This document shows, piece by piece, positions 46,209 through 55,222 of a stretch of 64,000 nt of DNA. Positions within the stretch are counted from its first letter, which is position 1; every line of letters starts with the position of its first letter. The notes beneath the pieces were generated by a model. That model worked only from the letters and a program-made list of their open reading frames with translations, was not told the origin of the DNA and made no database searches. The stretch is from positions 602,716 to 666,715 of the forward strand of contig NZ_KB905813.1 in NCBI RefSeq assembly GCF_000381025.1, in the 5' to 3' direction. Origin of the DNA: Streptomyces sulphureus DSM 40104 (GTDB taxonomy: Bacteria; Actinomycetota; Actinomycetes; Streptomycetales; Streptomycetaceae). The translations under genes and the position numbers were made by a program.

Positions 46209-47258
46209 TCAGGGCAGTGCCGCGGCTTCGTGGAACGCGTGCCGCACCCGTCGGATGCCGTCCCCGTCCCTGGTCGGATGCACCCGGTTGGTGAGCAGTA
46301 CCGCGTAACGGCCGCGCAGCGGGTCGATCCACACGCTGGTGCCGGTGAACCCGGTGTGCCCGAAGGAACGCGGGCCGAACGCCGGGCCGACGGGGGAGTC
46401 CTGCGCGTCCAGCCCTTGCCACGCGAGCCCGCGCCGGAGGTTCAGGTCGTCGGTGTGGGGCGACGTCATGAGGCGCAACGTGGCGGGGGTGAGAACGCCG
46501 CCGCCGTCGCCGGCCATCGCGGCGGCGAGGCGTTCGACGTCGGGCAACGGCGCGAAGAGTCCCGCGTGCCCGCAGACGCCGCCGAGCACCACCGCGTTCT
46601 CGTCGTGGACCTCGCCGTGCACCACGCGGCCGCGCCACGGGCACTCCTCGGTGGCGACGAACGAACGGCCGGGCGCAGCCGAGGGGTTGAAGGAGGTGCG
46701 CGTCATCTCCAGCGGTGCGCAGACGAGTTCGTCCACCAACGCGTCGAGTCCGCGCCCCGTGACGGCCTCCAGCAGCAGGCCCAGCACGATGAACCCCAGC
46801 GAGGAGTACTCCACCCGCGTCCCCGGTGCCGAGCGGAGCGGCGTCACCCGGACCGCGTCCAACAGGCCGGTACGCGTGGGGTGTCGGCGGTGCAGCCGGA
46901 CCTGTCCCGGCAGGCCGGAGGTGTGCGTCAGCAGGTGCCGCACGGTAGCCCCGGCGCACGGGGCCTCCCGGAAATCGGTGAGGCGACCGCGGACGGTGTC
47001 GTCGAGGCCGAGGACGCCGCGTTCCACGAGAGCGAGCGCCGCCAGGCCGACGATCGGTTTGGTCACCGAGGCGAGGTCCCACAGCTCGGAGCCGTCCACC
47101 GGCCTTCCGCCCCATCGACGCGTACCGAGCCAACCCCGCGCGTCATGACGTCCGTTGGCGGCACCCGTCGACCATGCGGCGGCCGAGTAGACGCGTTCCT
47201 CGTGCCCCCGCTGCACCACGCGCCGGAGCCGGTCGCCGGCGTCTGCCGGGCCGGTCAT
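46209..47258 (-). CDS. Beta-lactamase-family serine hydrolase (AmiE/YbbE-like)
   Basis: 349 residues. S-x-x-K motif in L-A-S-V-T-K-P, Tyr motif in V-E-Y-S-S-L-G and the late G-H-T-G-F-T-G-T-S-V-W-I-D-P, the last being characteristic of the YbbE/AmiE group, whose Bacillus member removes the peptide from MurNAc-peptides. No signal peptide is visible, so it should act inside the cell. ATGA overlap with the IclR stop couples it to the regulator. Esterase or D-aminopeptidase activity are alternatives. Its link to the divergent peptide importer suggests a cell-wall fragment as substrate (inference). Confidence 0.83.
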   Translation of the reverse strand: MTGPADAGDRLRRVVQRGHEERVYSAAAWSTGAANGRHDARGWLGTRRWGGRPVDGSELWDLASVTKPIVGLAALALVERGVLGLDDTVRGRLTDFREAPCAGATVRHLLTHTSGLPGQVRLHRRHPTRTGLLDAVRVTPLRSAPGTRVEYSSLGFIVLGLLLEAVTGRGLDALVDELVCAPLEMTRTSFNPSAAPGRSFVATEECPWRGRVVHGEVHDENAVVLGGVCGHAGLFAPLPDVERLAAAMAGDGGGVLTPATLRLMTSPHTDDLNLRRGLAWQGLDAQDSPVGPAFGPRSFGHTGFTGTSVWIDPLRGRYAVLLTNRVHPTRDGDGIRRVRHAFHEAAALP

Positions 47259-48079
47259 CGCTGCCCCCGCACGAGGTCCAACGCGCCCGGTCGGGCGCCG
47301 AGTTCGGCGGACAGGGCGCGGGCGGCGGCGCGAACCATCGGCCCGTAGAGGCTGACGCTCGTCGGATCGAGGGTGAAGGCGAGGCCGCGCAGCGCGAGCG
47401 CACCGCGCGGCTGTCCGTCCGCGTCGTGGACGGCCGCGGCTACGCCCACCGTGTCCTGCTCCTCGAACTCCTCGTCCACCGCGTACCCCGACTCGGTCGC
47501 CTCGCCCACCGTCTCGGCGAGCGCGGCGCGCTCCACGCGGGTGTGCGGGGTGAGTGCTGCGTGGGGTCCGGAATCCAGGAAGGCGTCCAACTCGGCGTGC
47601 GGCAGCACCGCGAGCAGTGCCAGCCCGGGGGCGGCGGCGTGCAAGGGGGCGCGGGCGCCGGGGTACAGGGTGGTGCGGTGGCCCCGGGGTGCCTCGGAGA
47701 GGGCTATGCACACCGTTTCGCGGCCGTCGCGCACGGCGTAGTAGGCGAGTTGGCCGGTGCGGGTGCGCAGGTCGGCGAGGTACGGCTGGACGCGGCGCAC
47801 CGCGTCGGTGGTGTGCAGCGTGGTGGCGGCGAGCCCCAACAGGCGTGGGCCCGCGCGGTATGCGCCGTCCTCGGTCGGCTCGGCGAAACCGAACTCCGCG
47901 AGTGTGCGCAGGTGCCGGTGGACCGTTGGCTTGGCGAGGCCGGTGCGCCGGGCGATGGCCGCCAGGCGGTGCGGCCCGCCGGGTTCCGCCAGGACCTCCA
48001 GGAGCTCCATCGCCTTCTCGACGGGACCGCCGCCTGCTGCGAGTTGCGGACTCGGACGGGTGTTGACCGGTTTCCCCAT
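47255..48079 (-). CDS. IclR-family transcriptional regulator
   Basis: 274 residues. N-terminal winged helix (A-M-E-L-L-E-V-L, R-L-A-A-I-A-R-R-T-G-L-A-K-P-T-V-H-R-H-L) and C-terminal effector domain (G-Y-A-V-D-E-E-F-E-E-Q-D-T-V-G-V-A-A-A-V near the end). It is transcribed away from the ABC importer and together with the serine hydrolase. It probably controls both units through the repeats at 48104-48144. Effector unknown. Confidence 0.92.
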   Translation of the reverse strand: MGKPVNTRPSPQLAAGGGPVEKAMELLEVLAEPGGPHRLAAIARRTGLAKPTVHRHLRTLAEFGFAEPTEDGAYRAGPRLLGLAATTLHTTDAVRRVQPYLADLRTRTGQLAYYAVRDGRETVCIALSEAPRGHRTTLYPGARAPLHAAAPGLALLAVLPHAELDAFLDSGPHAALTPHTRVERAALAETVGEATESGYAVDEEFEEQDTVGVAAAVHDADGQPRGALALRGLAFTLDPTSVSLYGPMVRAAARALSAELGARPGALDLVRGQR

Positions 48080-48103
48080 GGCGCTTAGCTTAACGCAATC
48101 GCA

Positions 48104-48144
48104 TTCCATCTTTCGGAACGGATGTGTTGTTCGATGGAACGGAT
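48104..48144. promoter_or_regulatory. Candidate IclR operator: direct and inverted repeats
   Basis: GGAACGGAT occurs at 48115-48123 and again at 48136-48144, exactly 21 bases apart (two helical turns). The same stretch holds an inverted pair TTCCATC (48104-48110) and GATGGAA (48133-48139). It lies between the divergent IclR and solute-binding genes and overlaps the start of the latter. Confidence 0.6.
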
Positions 48145-49726
48145 AGGGAGAGCGGGGCGTTGTCCGGCCGGCAGCCAGGAACCGCCCAGCCGCCGCCAGT
48201 TGCTGAGGCTCGGCGCCCTGGCGGTTCCGGCGCTCGCCGCCCCGCCCCTGCTCACCGGGTGCGGAAGCGCGGCCGGCACGGGCGGCGGCGATGTCGGGGA
48301 CGTCCTCCGCGTCTCGCAACCCGGCGACGCGAAGACCATGGACCCGCACAAACAGGGCGACATGGTCTCGATGAATGTGCTGATCAACATCTTCGACACG
48401 CTCACCGCCCGCGGCGCGGACGACCGCCTACGTCCCGGCCTCGCCACCGACTGGAAGGCGACGTCGCCGACCACCTGGCGCTTCCGTCTCCGTCGCGGCG
48501 TGACCTTCCACAACGGCGAGGTCTGCGACGCCCGCGCGGTGAAGTCCAGCATCGAGCGGGTCCTCGACCCGGCCACCAAGTCGCCCATCGTGGAGCTGCG
48601 TTACGTCCGAGAGGTCACCGTCGTCGACCGGTACACCGTCGAAGTGCACACCGAGATCCACGATCCGATCCTTCCGGAGAAGCTCTCCCTCTTCGGCGGC
48701 GCCGTCGTCCCCCCTCGTTATCTGGCGGAGGTCGGTGAGCGCGGCTTCGCCCAACACCCCGTCGGCACGGGCCCGTTCCGGTACGTCGAATGGCGGCGCG
48801 ATCACGAGATGCGGATGCGGGCGTTCGGGAAGCACTGGCGCGGCCGGCCGGGTGTCTCCGAACTCGTCTTCACGCCGGCGCCCGATGCCTCGTCCTCCCT
48901 CGCCGCGTTGCAGAGCGGTGGCGTGGACCTCGTCACCGGCCTCACCCCGGACGCTGCCGAGCAGTTGGAGGGGTACACCGGTGTGAAGGTCGACAACGAC
49001 ACCGGCATCCGCACCGCCTACCTCTCCCTCAACACCCTCGAACGCGGCCCCCTCCGCGACCGCCGCGTCCGGCAGGCCCTCAACCACGCGGTAGACGTCC
49101 CGCTGCTGATCAAGGCGGTGCTCGGCGGGCGCGCCGCCGAGGTCCCCGCGATGATCCCGCGCGGCGCCTTCGGCTTCGACGGGTCCGTCAAGCCGTTCGA
49201 GCGCTCCGTGACCACCGCCCGCAAGCTCCTCGCCGACGCCGGCTACCCGCAGGGCTTCACCACCACCCTCACCGCCTCCAACGTCGACGCCAACGTCGCA
49301 GAGGCGCTCTCCGGGCTCCTCGCCAGGGCCGGCGTGCACGCCAAGGTCTCCCTGCTCGACCCCGGCACCTATTCGCAGCGGCTCACCTCGGACAACCACG
49401 GTGCCCTCGGCCCGATGTACCTCGCGGCGAGCACCGTGTGGACGATGGACGGCTCCTCGATGCTCCAGTCCAACGTGCGCAGCGACCGCCGGCAGAGCCG
49501 CTGGCACTCCGACGAGGCCGACCGGCTGATCGACGTCGAGGAGCAGTCCGTCGACCCGGAGCGGCGCCGGGCCGCCTTCTCCGACCTCCAGCGACTCGTG
49601 CGCACCGAGGCGCCGTTCGTCCCGCTCTTCCAGTACGACAACGTCTACGCCCGCAACCAGCGCCCGAGGTGGCACCCCGGCGCCGCAGGAATCCTGGCGA
49701 TGGGCGACGCGGAGGTGGCGTCATGA
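48134..49726 (+). CDS. ABC importer solute-binding lipoprotein (family 5, peptide type)
   Basis: About 530 residues. Tat-type signal S-R-R-Q-L-L-R-L-G at residue 19 and lipobox L-L-T-G-C with Cys43. Family-5 blocks: L-R-V-S-Q-P-G-D-A-K-T-M-D-P, L-R-P-G-L-A-T-D-W-K, R-R-G-V-T-F-H-N-G-E, and R-R-V-R-Q-A-L-N-H-A-V-D. Such proteins bind oligopeptides, but also muropeptides, opines or sugars. ATGs at 48122 and 48134 are both possible starts. It opens a five-gene importer operon with four-base overlaps. Confidence 0.9.
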   Translation: MERIGRAGRCPAGSQEPPSRRQLLRLGALAVPALAAPPLLTGCGSAAGTGGGDVGDVLRVSQPGDAKTMDPHKQGDMVSMNVLINIFDTLTARGADDRLRPGLATDWKATSPTTWRFRLRRGVTFHNGEVCDARAVKSSIERVLDPATKSPIVELRYVREVTVVDRYTVEVHTEIHDPILPEKLSLFGGAVVPPRYLAEVGERGFAQHPVGTGPFRYVEWRRDHEMRMRAFGKHWRGRPGVSELVFTPAPDASSSLAALQSGGVDLVTGLTPDAAEQLEGYTGVKVDNDTGIRTAYLSLNTLERGPLRDRRVRQALNHAVDVPLLIKAVLGGRAAEVPAMIPRGAFGFDGSVKPFERSVTTARKLLADAGYPQGFTTTLTASNVDANVAEALSGLLARAGVHAKVSLLDPGTYSQRLTSDNHGALGPMYLAASTVWTMDGSSMLQSNVRSDRRQSRWHSDEADRLIDVEEQSVDPERRRAAFSDLQRLVRTEAPFVPLFQYDNVYARNQRPRWHPGAAGILAMGDAEVAS

Positions 49727-50733
49727 CCGGTACGACCGTGAGCCCACCGTCTCCTGCGGCCACCGAACCGCCGGCAGCCGGCGACGCGAAGGACGCAGGA
49801 CGTGTCGCACGTGTGCTGCGCCAGGTCGCGCTCCGCCTCGGCACGGCCCTGCTGGTGCTCTTCTGCACCGCCACCGTCGCCTTCTTCCTGGTACGGCTCT
49901 CCGGCGACCCGGTCAAGACGCTCCTGCCGCCGGACGCCACCGCCCAGCAGGAGGAATCGCTGCGAGCCGGCCTCGGTCTCGACCGCTCGCTCCTCAGCCA
50001 GTACCTGCACTACCTCGGCGGGCTGCCCCGGTTCGACTTCGGCGACTCCCTCTTCTACAACCAGCCCGTCCGCACCGTGCTCGCCGACCGGCTCCCCGCC
50101 ACCCTCGAACTCGCCGCGGGCGCCCTCGTGCTGACGCTGCTGATCGCCGTGCCTGCGGGCATCGTCGCGGCGATGCGCCGCGGCCGGCCCACCGACCGCG
50201 GTGTCATGGCCACGGTGCTCCTCGGGCAGTCCACACCGCCGTTCTGGGTCGGCATCCTGCTCATCCTGCTCTTCGCCGTCACCTTCCAGGTGCTCCCGGC
50301 CTCCGGCTACGGCACCCTCGCCCACCTCGTACTGCCGGCGGTGACGCTCGCCGTGTACTCGGTCGCCGTCGTCGCCAGGCTGCTGCGCTCCTCGCTCATC
50401 GACGTGCTCAGCTCCGACCACATCCGCTCCGCGCGTGCACGGGGCCTCGGCCCCGTCAAGACCGTCCTCAGGCACGGGCTGCGCAACGCCTCGCTGCCCG
50501 TCGTCACCGTCGTCGGCCTGGAGGTCGGCAGCCTCCTGGGCGGGGCGATCCTCACCGAGCGCGTCTTCTCCTGGCCGGGTGTCGGGCAGTTGACCGTCGA
50601 GGCGATCGCCAACCGGGACTTCCCGCTCGTCCAGGCGACCGTGCTGCTCTTCGCCGCGACCTTCGTCGTGGTCAACCTGCTGGTTGACCTCTCCTACAGC
50701 CTCCTCGACCCGAGAGTGAGGAGCTCCCGTTGA
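49723..50733 (+). CDS. ABC importer permease (DppB/OppB type)
   Basis: 336 residues with six helices. Permease motif R-A-R-G-L-G-P-V-K-T-V (EAA loop) near residue 245, D-H-I-R-S-A before it, and G-D-S-L-F-Y-N-Q-P-V as in DppB. The ATG overlaps the binding-protein stop (ATGA). Forms the channel with the next gene product. Confidence 0.93.
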   Translation: MTGTTVSPPSPAATEPPAAGDAKDAGRVARVLRQVALRLGTALLVLFCTATVAFFLVRLSGDPVKTLLPPDATAQQEESLRAGLGLDRSLLSQYLHYLGGLPRFDFGDSLFYNQPVRTVLADRLPATLELAAGALVLTLLIAVPAGIVAAMRRGRPTDRGVMATVLLGQSTPPFWVGILLILLFAVTFQVLPASGYGTLAHLVLPAVTLAVYSVAVVARLLRSSLIDVLSSDHIRSARARGLGPVKTVLRHGLRNASLPVVTVVGLEVGSLLGGAILTERVFSWPGVGQLTVEAIANRDFPLVQATVLLFAATFVVVNLLVDLSYSLLDPRVRSSR

Positions 50734-51650
50734 CCGACTCGACCACCAACGAAGCGACGCCCACCAGCGCCCGGGGCACGGGCGCGGCCGGGGCTTCCCG
50801 CACGGGAGTGCTGCGCTCCCTCCTGCGCAACAGACTCGCCGTCTGCGCACTGGGGTTCCTGGTCCTCGCCGCCGCGGCGGCCGTCCTCGCACCGCTGATC
50901 GCGCCACACGACCCGGCCCACCAGGACCTGCTGGTCCGTCTCCGTCCGCCCGCTTGGCAGTCCGGCGGCAGCGCCGAACACCTCCTCGGGACCGACCAGT
51001 TGGGCCGCGACCTGCTCGCCCGGGTGCTCTACGGCACCCGCGTCTCGCTCCTCGTCGGTGCCGGTGCCGCGCTGCTGGCCGGTCTCGTCGGCACCGTCGT
51101 GGGCCTCTCCTCCGGCTACCTCGGCGGCTGGCTCGACCGGGTGCTGATGCGCCTCGCCGACGTGCAACTCGCCTTCCCCGCCATCCTGCTGGCCCTTGCC
51201 ATCGTCGGGTTCCTCGGCTCCGGGCTGTGGTACGTCATCCTCGTACTCGGCTTCACCGGGTGGGTCGCCTACGCACGCGTCGTCCGGTCCGAGGTGCTGT
51301 CGCTGCGTACCAGGGACTTCGTCACCGAAGCCAGGGCCATCGGCGTCACAGACGCCACCATCATGCGCCGCCACCTGCTCCCCAACGTCCTCGCACCGCT
51401 CGCCACCATCGGCACGCTGCACGTCGCCACGGCGATCGTCGCCGAGGCCTCGCTCAGCTACCTGGGCCTGGGCGTGCCGAAGGAGACCGTCACCTGGGGC
51501 GGCATGCTCTCCGACGGGCAGCTCTACCTGGGCACCGCCTGGTGGGTGGCCGTCTTTCCCGGCGTCGCCCTGATGCTCACCTCGCTCGCGATCAACATCA
51601 CAGGCGACGCCCTGCGCGACGTCGCGGACCCGAAGGCGTACCGCAGATGA
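50730..51650 (+). CDS. ABC importer permease (DppC/OppC type)
   Basis: 306 residues. Starts with TTG overlapping the previous stop (TTGA), GGAG six bases upstream. Typical DppC N-terminal anchor, L-G-T-D-Q-L-G-R-D-L-L-A-R, the EAA-loop E-A-R-A-I-G-V-T-D, and the ending G-D-A-L-R-D-V-A-D-P-K. Confidence 0.93.
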   Translation: MTDSTTNEATPTSARGTGAAGASRTGVLRSLLRNRLAVCALGFLVLAAAAAVLAPLIAPHDPAHQDLLVRLRPPAWQSGGSAEHLLGTDQLGRDLLARVLYGTRVSLLVGAGAALLAGLVGTVVGLSSGYLGGWLDRVLMRLADVQLAFPAILLALAIVGFLGSGLWYVILVLGFTGWVAYARVVRSEVLSLRTRDFVTEARAIGVTDATIMRRHLLPNVLAPLATIGTLHVATAIVAEASLSYLGLGVPKETVTWGGMLSDGQLYLGTAWWVAVFPGVALMLTSLAINITGDALRDVADPKAYRR

Positions 51651-52500
51651 CACAGCCAAGGCCGAACACCCCGCGCTCCCCGGCCGCTTCGGCGCCGCCC
51701 GAGCAGCCCGACCCGCTCCTCGACATACGCGGCCTCAGCGTCGACTTCGTACTGGAGTCGTCCGTCGTGCACGCGGTGCGTGGCGTCGACCTCCGCGTCG
51801 GCGAGGGCGAGACGCTCGCCGTCGTGGGGGAGTCGGGCAGCGGCAAGTCCGCCACCGCGCTCTCGGTGCTGCGACTCAACCCGCAGCCCCCGTGCGTCTA
51901 CGCCGCAGGGGAGATCCGGTTCGACGGGCAGGACCTGCTGCGCGCGGGAGAACGCGAGCTCGGCCGGGTACGGGGAGCCGGAGTCGCGATGGTCTTCCAG
52001 GACCCCATGACGAGTCTCGACCCACTGCAACGCGTCGGGCCGCAGGTAGCGGAGGCACTCCGGCACCACCGCGGCACCTCCCGCGGCCAGGCCCGCCACG
52101 CCGCGCTCGCCGCGCTCGAAGAGGTCGGAATCCCCGAACCGGAGCGCCGCTACCGGCAGTTCCCGCACGAGCTCTCCGGCGGCCTGCGGCAGCGGGTGAT
52201 GATCGCCGCGGCGCTCGTCGTCCGGCCGCGGGTGCTCATCGCCGACGAACCGACCACCGCGCTCGACGTCACCGTCCAACGGCAGATCCTCGACCTCCTG
52301 GTCGACCTGCAACGCCGGCACGGCATGGCCGTGGTGCTGATCACCCACGACCTCGGCGTGGTCGCCGAGACCGCCGACCGCGTCGCGGTGATGCACCGCG
52401 GCGAAGTCGTCGAGACCGGTCCCGTCTTCGACGTCTTCGATCGGCCCGCCGACGACTACACCCGCCGACTCCTCGCCGCCACGCCCCGATTGGAGACGGT

Positions 52501-52504
<4 letters not shown>
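51647..52504 (+). CDS. ABC importer ATPase (DppD/OppD type)
   Basis: 285 residues. Walker A G-E-S-G-S-G-K-S, Q-loop F-Q-D-P-M-T-S-L-D-P, signature L-S-G-G-L-R-Q-R, Walker B L-I-A-D-E-P-T-T-A-L-D, switch His in I-T-H-D-L-G. ATGA overlap with the preceding gene. It lacks most of the C-terminal Cys-rich OppD extension, being about 40 residues shorter than E. coli DppD. Confidence 0.93.
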
Positions 52505-53337
<833 letters not shown>

Positions 53338-53402
53338 GTACCGCACCGAGGAGGCCGCTTCCCCGACCCCGGAAGAGCCCCGCACCGCGGACGGCCGCTC
53401 GC

Positions 53403-54368
53403 CTACTGCGCGGAGAGCACCAGCCCCGCCCCACCGAGCAGCGCGACGTCGTCGACGGCGCCGCTGCCGACGGAGACCCGCGGCTGCTCCGCCTGCGGCG
53501 CGGCGAGACCCGCACGCAGCCCCTGCTCCACCAGCTCGCGGAACGTCTCGCCGCCCTCGCGCGCCTCGCCGTGCAGGACGAACAGGCCGGGAGCGAAGAG
53601 ATGCTGGACGTTGACGAGGCCGAGCGCAAGGTTGCCGGCGTACTCCTCGACGACCCGCCGCGCCGCCTCCCTCGCAGGCGCCGCCGCCACCAGCGCGGCG
53701 AGCGTGGCACCGGTGCCCAGGCCCGCCTGCTCGGCTGCGCCGCGCAGCCAACGGGTCGTCGCGACGGTCTTCCAGCAGCCGCGTGCCCCGCAACCGCACC
53801 GCTCGCCGTGGGCCGAGACGGTCATGTGCGCACCGCTCCGCCCGCCGGGCGGCGCCACCACCTCGCCGTCGAACAGCAGCCCGACGCCGAGCACTTCGCC
53901 GGTGGAGACCGAAGCGAAGGTCCGCCGCCCGCGCCCCGGACCGAACCAGCGGTCGCCGAGCACCTGAAGCCGCGCCCGGTGCTCCACCCGGGCCGGTGCG
54001 TCGACGAGCTCCCCGAGACGCCGCGCGACCGGGTAACCGCTCAGCGCAGGCGCGTCGTTGACCTCCACGACCAGGCCCGCCTCGGGGTCGACGAGCCCCG
54101 GCGCGGCCACTCCGACGCCGAGCGGTCTGGCGCCGGCGAAGACGCCGGCGGCCCGGGCGAGAGCCGCGTCGATCTCGTCGCGGGTCCCCGCCGCCGCATC
54201 GAACGTCGCCTCCGCGCGCGCCAGGATCTCGCCCGACCTGCTCAGCACGGCGGCGCCTATCCGCCCTGGCACCAGCTCGACGGCCCCCAACAGCGGCACA
54301 GCGGCGCTCGGCACGGGCTCCGCCGCCGTATCCGGAACCAACCGCAAAGGAGCACGTTCATGAGCCAT
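53403..54368 (-). CDS. ROK-family protein lacking kinase catalytic residues
   Basis: 321 residues, ROK fold without helix-turn-helix. The zinc motif is intact (G-A-H at 180, then C-G-C-G-A-R-G-C at 191-198). The phosphate loop D-x-G-x-T is replaced by E-L-V-P-G-R (31-36), and the N-D-x-N catalytic segment reads E-H-R-A-R-L (129-134), so the catalytic Asp is absent. It is thus probably not a working kinase; a sugar-sensing or scaffold role is possible. It is on the minus strand between the importer and the creatininase genes. The ATG at 54368 lacks a clear ribosome site. Confidence 0.8.
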   Translation of the reverse strand: MAHERAPLRLVPDTAAEPVPSAAVPLLGAVELVPGRIGAAVLSRSGEILARAEATFDAAAGTRDEIDAALARAAGVFAGARPLGVGVAAPGLVDPEAGLVVEVNDAPALSGYPVARRLGELVDAPARVEHRARLQVLGDRWFGPGRGRRTFASVSTGEVLGVGLLFDGEVVAPPGGRSGAHMTVSAHGERCGCGARGCWKTVATTRWLRGAAEQAGLGTGATLAALVAAAPAREAARRVVEEYAGNLALGLVNVQHLFAPGLFVLHGEAREGGETFRELVEQGLRAGLAAPQAEQPRVSVGSGAVDDVALLGGAGLVLSAQ

Positions 54369-54409
54369 GGGGCGACTCTGCCACGTCCCTCCACCGCGGG
54401 GGTAGCGCA

Positions 54410-55222
54410 ATGAGCGGCACGAACACCGACCGCCGCGGACCCCGCCGGCTGGCACATCTCACCAGCGACGAGGTCCGCGCCGCGGCGGAAGAAGGCATCG
54501 CGGTGCTGCCGCTCGGCTCCCAGGAGCAGCATGCCGGGCACCTGCCGATGGGCACGGACGCGCTCCTCGTCGAGGCGGCCGTGGACCGGGCCGAGGCGCT
54601 CCTCGCCACGGACGCCGACGTCCCCGAGCTGGTCCGGCTGCCGACGCTGCCGTTCGGCCACAGTCCGCACCACCTTTTCGCCGCCGCCGTCTCCCTCTCC
54701 GCGCAGACCCTCTCCGCGGTCCTCCACGACGTACTCGACTCCCTCGCCGTCACCGGCTACCGCCGCGTCCTGCTCGTCAACGGGCACGGCGGCAACGACG
54801 AGATCATGCGACTCGCCGTGAAGCGCTACGCGCTGCGCGCCGACGTCACCCTTGCCGCCTGCTCCTACTGGACGCTCGCCGAGGGCACGGAGTTCTCGGA
54901 CGCCGAACGCCCCGAGGCGACACCGGGGCACGCCGGTTGGTTCGAGACCTCCCTGATGCTCGCCGCCCACCCCGACCTGGTGCGCACGCCGGTCGTGCCC
55001 CGTCCGCCCGTCGACCCGCCGCCGCTCTTCGACGCTCCGCCGTATCCGGGCCTCACCGTCGAGCGGTACGGGGAGTGGGCGCGTGTCGGTGGTGCCACCG
55101 ACGACGCCTCCACCGCCGAAACCGCCACCGGAGAACGGCTCCTGGAGGCGCGTGCCCGCGGACTCGCCGCCGCCGTCCGTGCCTTCGCCACCGCCACCGC
55201 CCCGTCCCGAGGAGCAGCATGA
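54410..55222 (+). CDS. Creatininase-family amidohydrolase
   Basis: 270 residues. Metal-site sequence L-P-L-G-S-Q-E-Q-H-A-G-H-L-P with G-T-D-A, later V-N-G-H-G-G-N and P-G-H-A-G-W-F-E-T-S, all characteristic of creatininase/MftE-type enzymes that hydrolyse cyclic or linear amides. Substrate unknown; the family includes creatinine hydrolase, formamide hydrolases and peptide-trimming enzymes. First of three coupled genes (ATGA overlap with the next). Confidence 0.9.
   Translation: MSGTNTDRRGPRRLAHLTSDEVRAAAEEGIAVLPLGSQEQHAGHLPMGTDALLVEAAVDRAEALLATDADVPELVRLPTLPFGHSPHHLFAAAVSLSAQTLSAVLHDVLDSLAVTGYRRVLLVNGHGGNDEIMRLAVKRYALRADVTLAACSYWTLAEGTEFSDAERPEATPGHAGWFETSLMLAAHPDLVRTPVVPRPPVDPPPLFDAPPYPGLTVERYGEWARVGGATDDASTAETATGERLLEARARGLAAAVRAFATATAPSRGAA

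Noticed and set aside
53403..54368. Annotation as a functional sugar (GlcNAc/MurNAc) kinase
   Set aside because: Both the phosphate loop and the catalytic Asp segment are missing, so only a ROK-family protein can be claimed.
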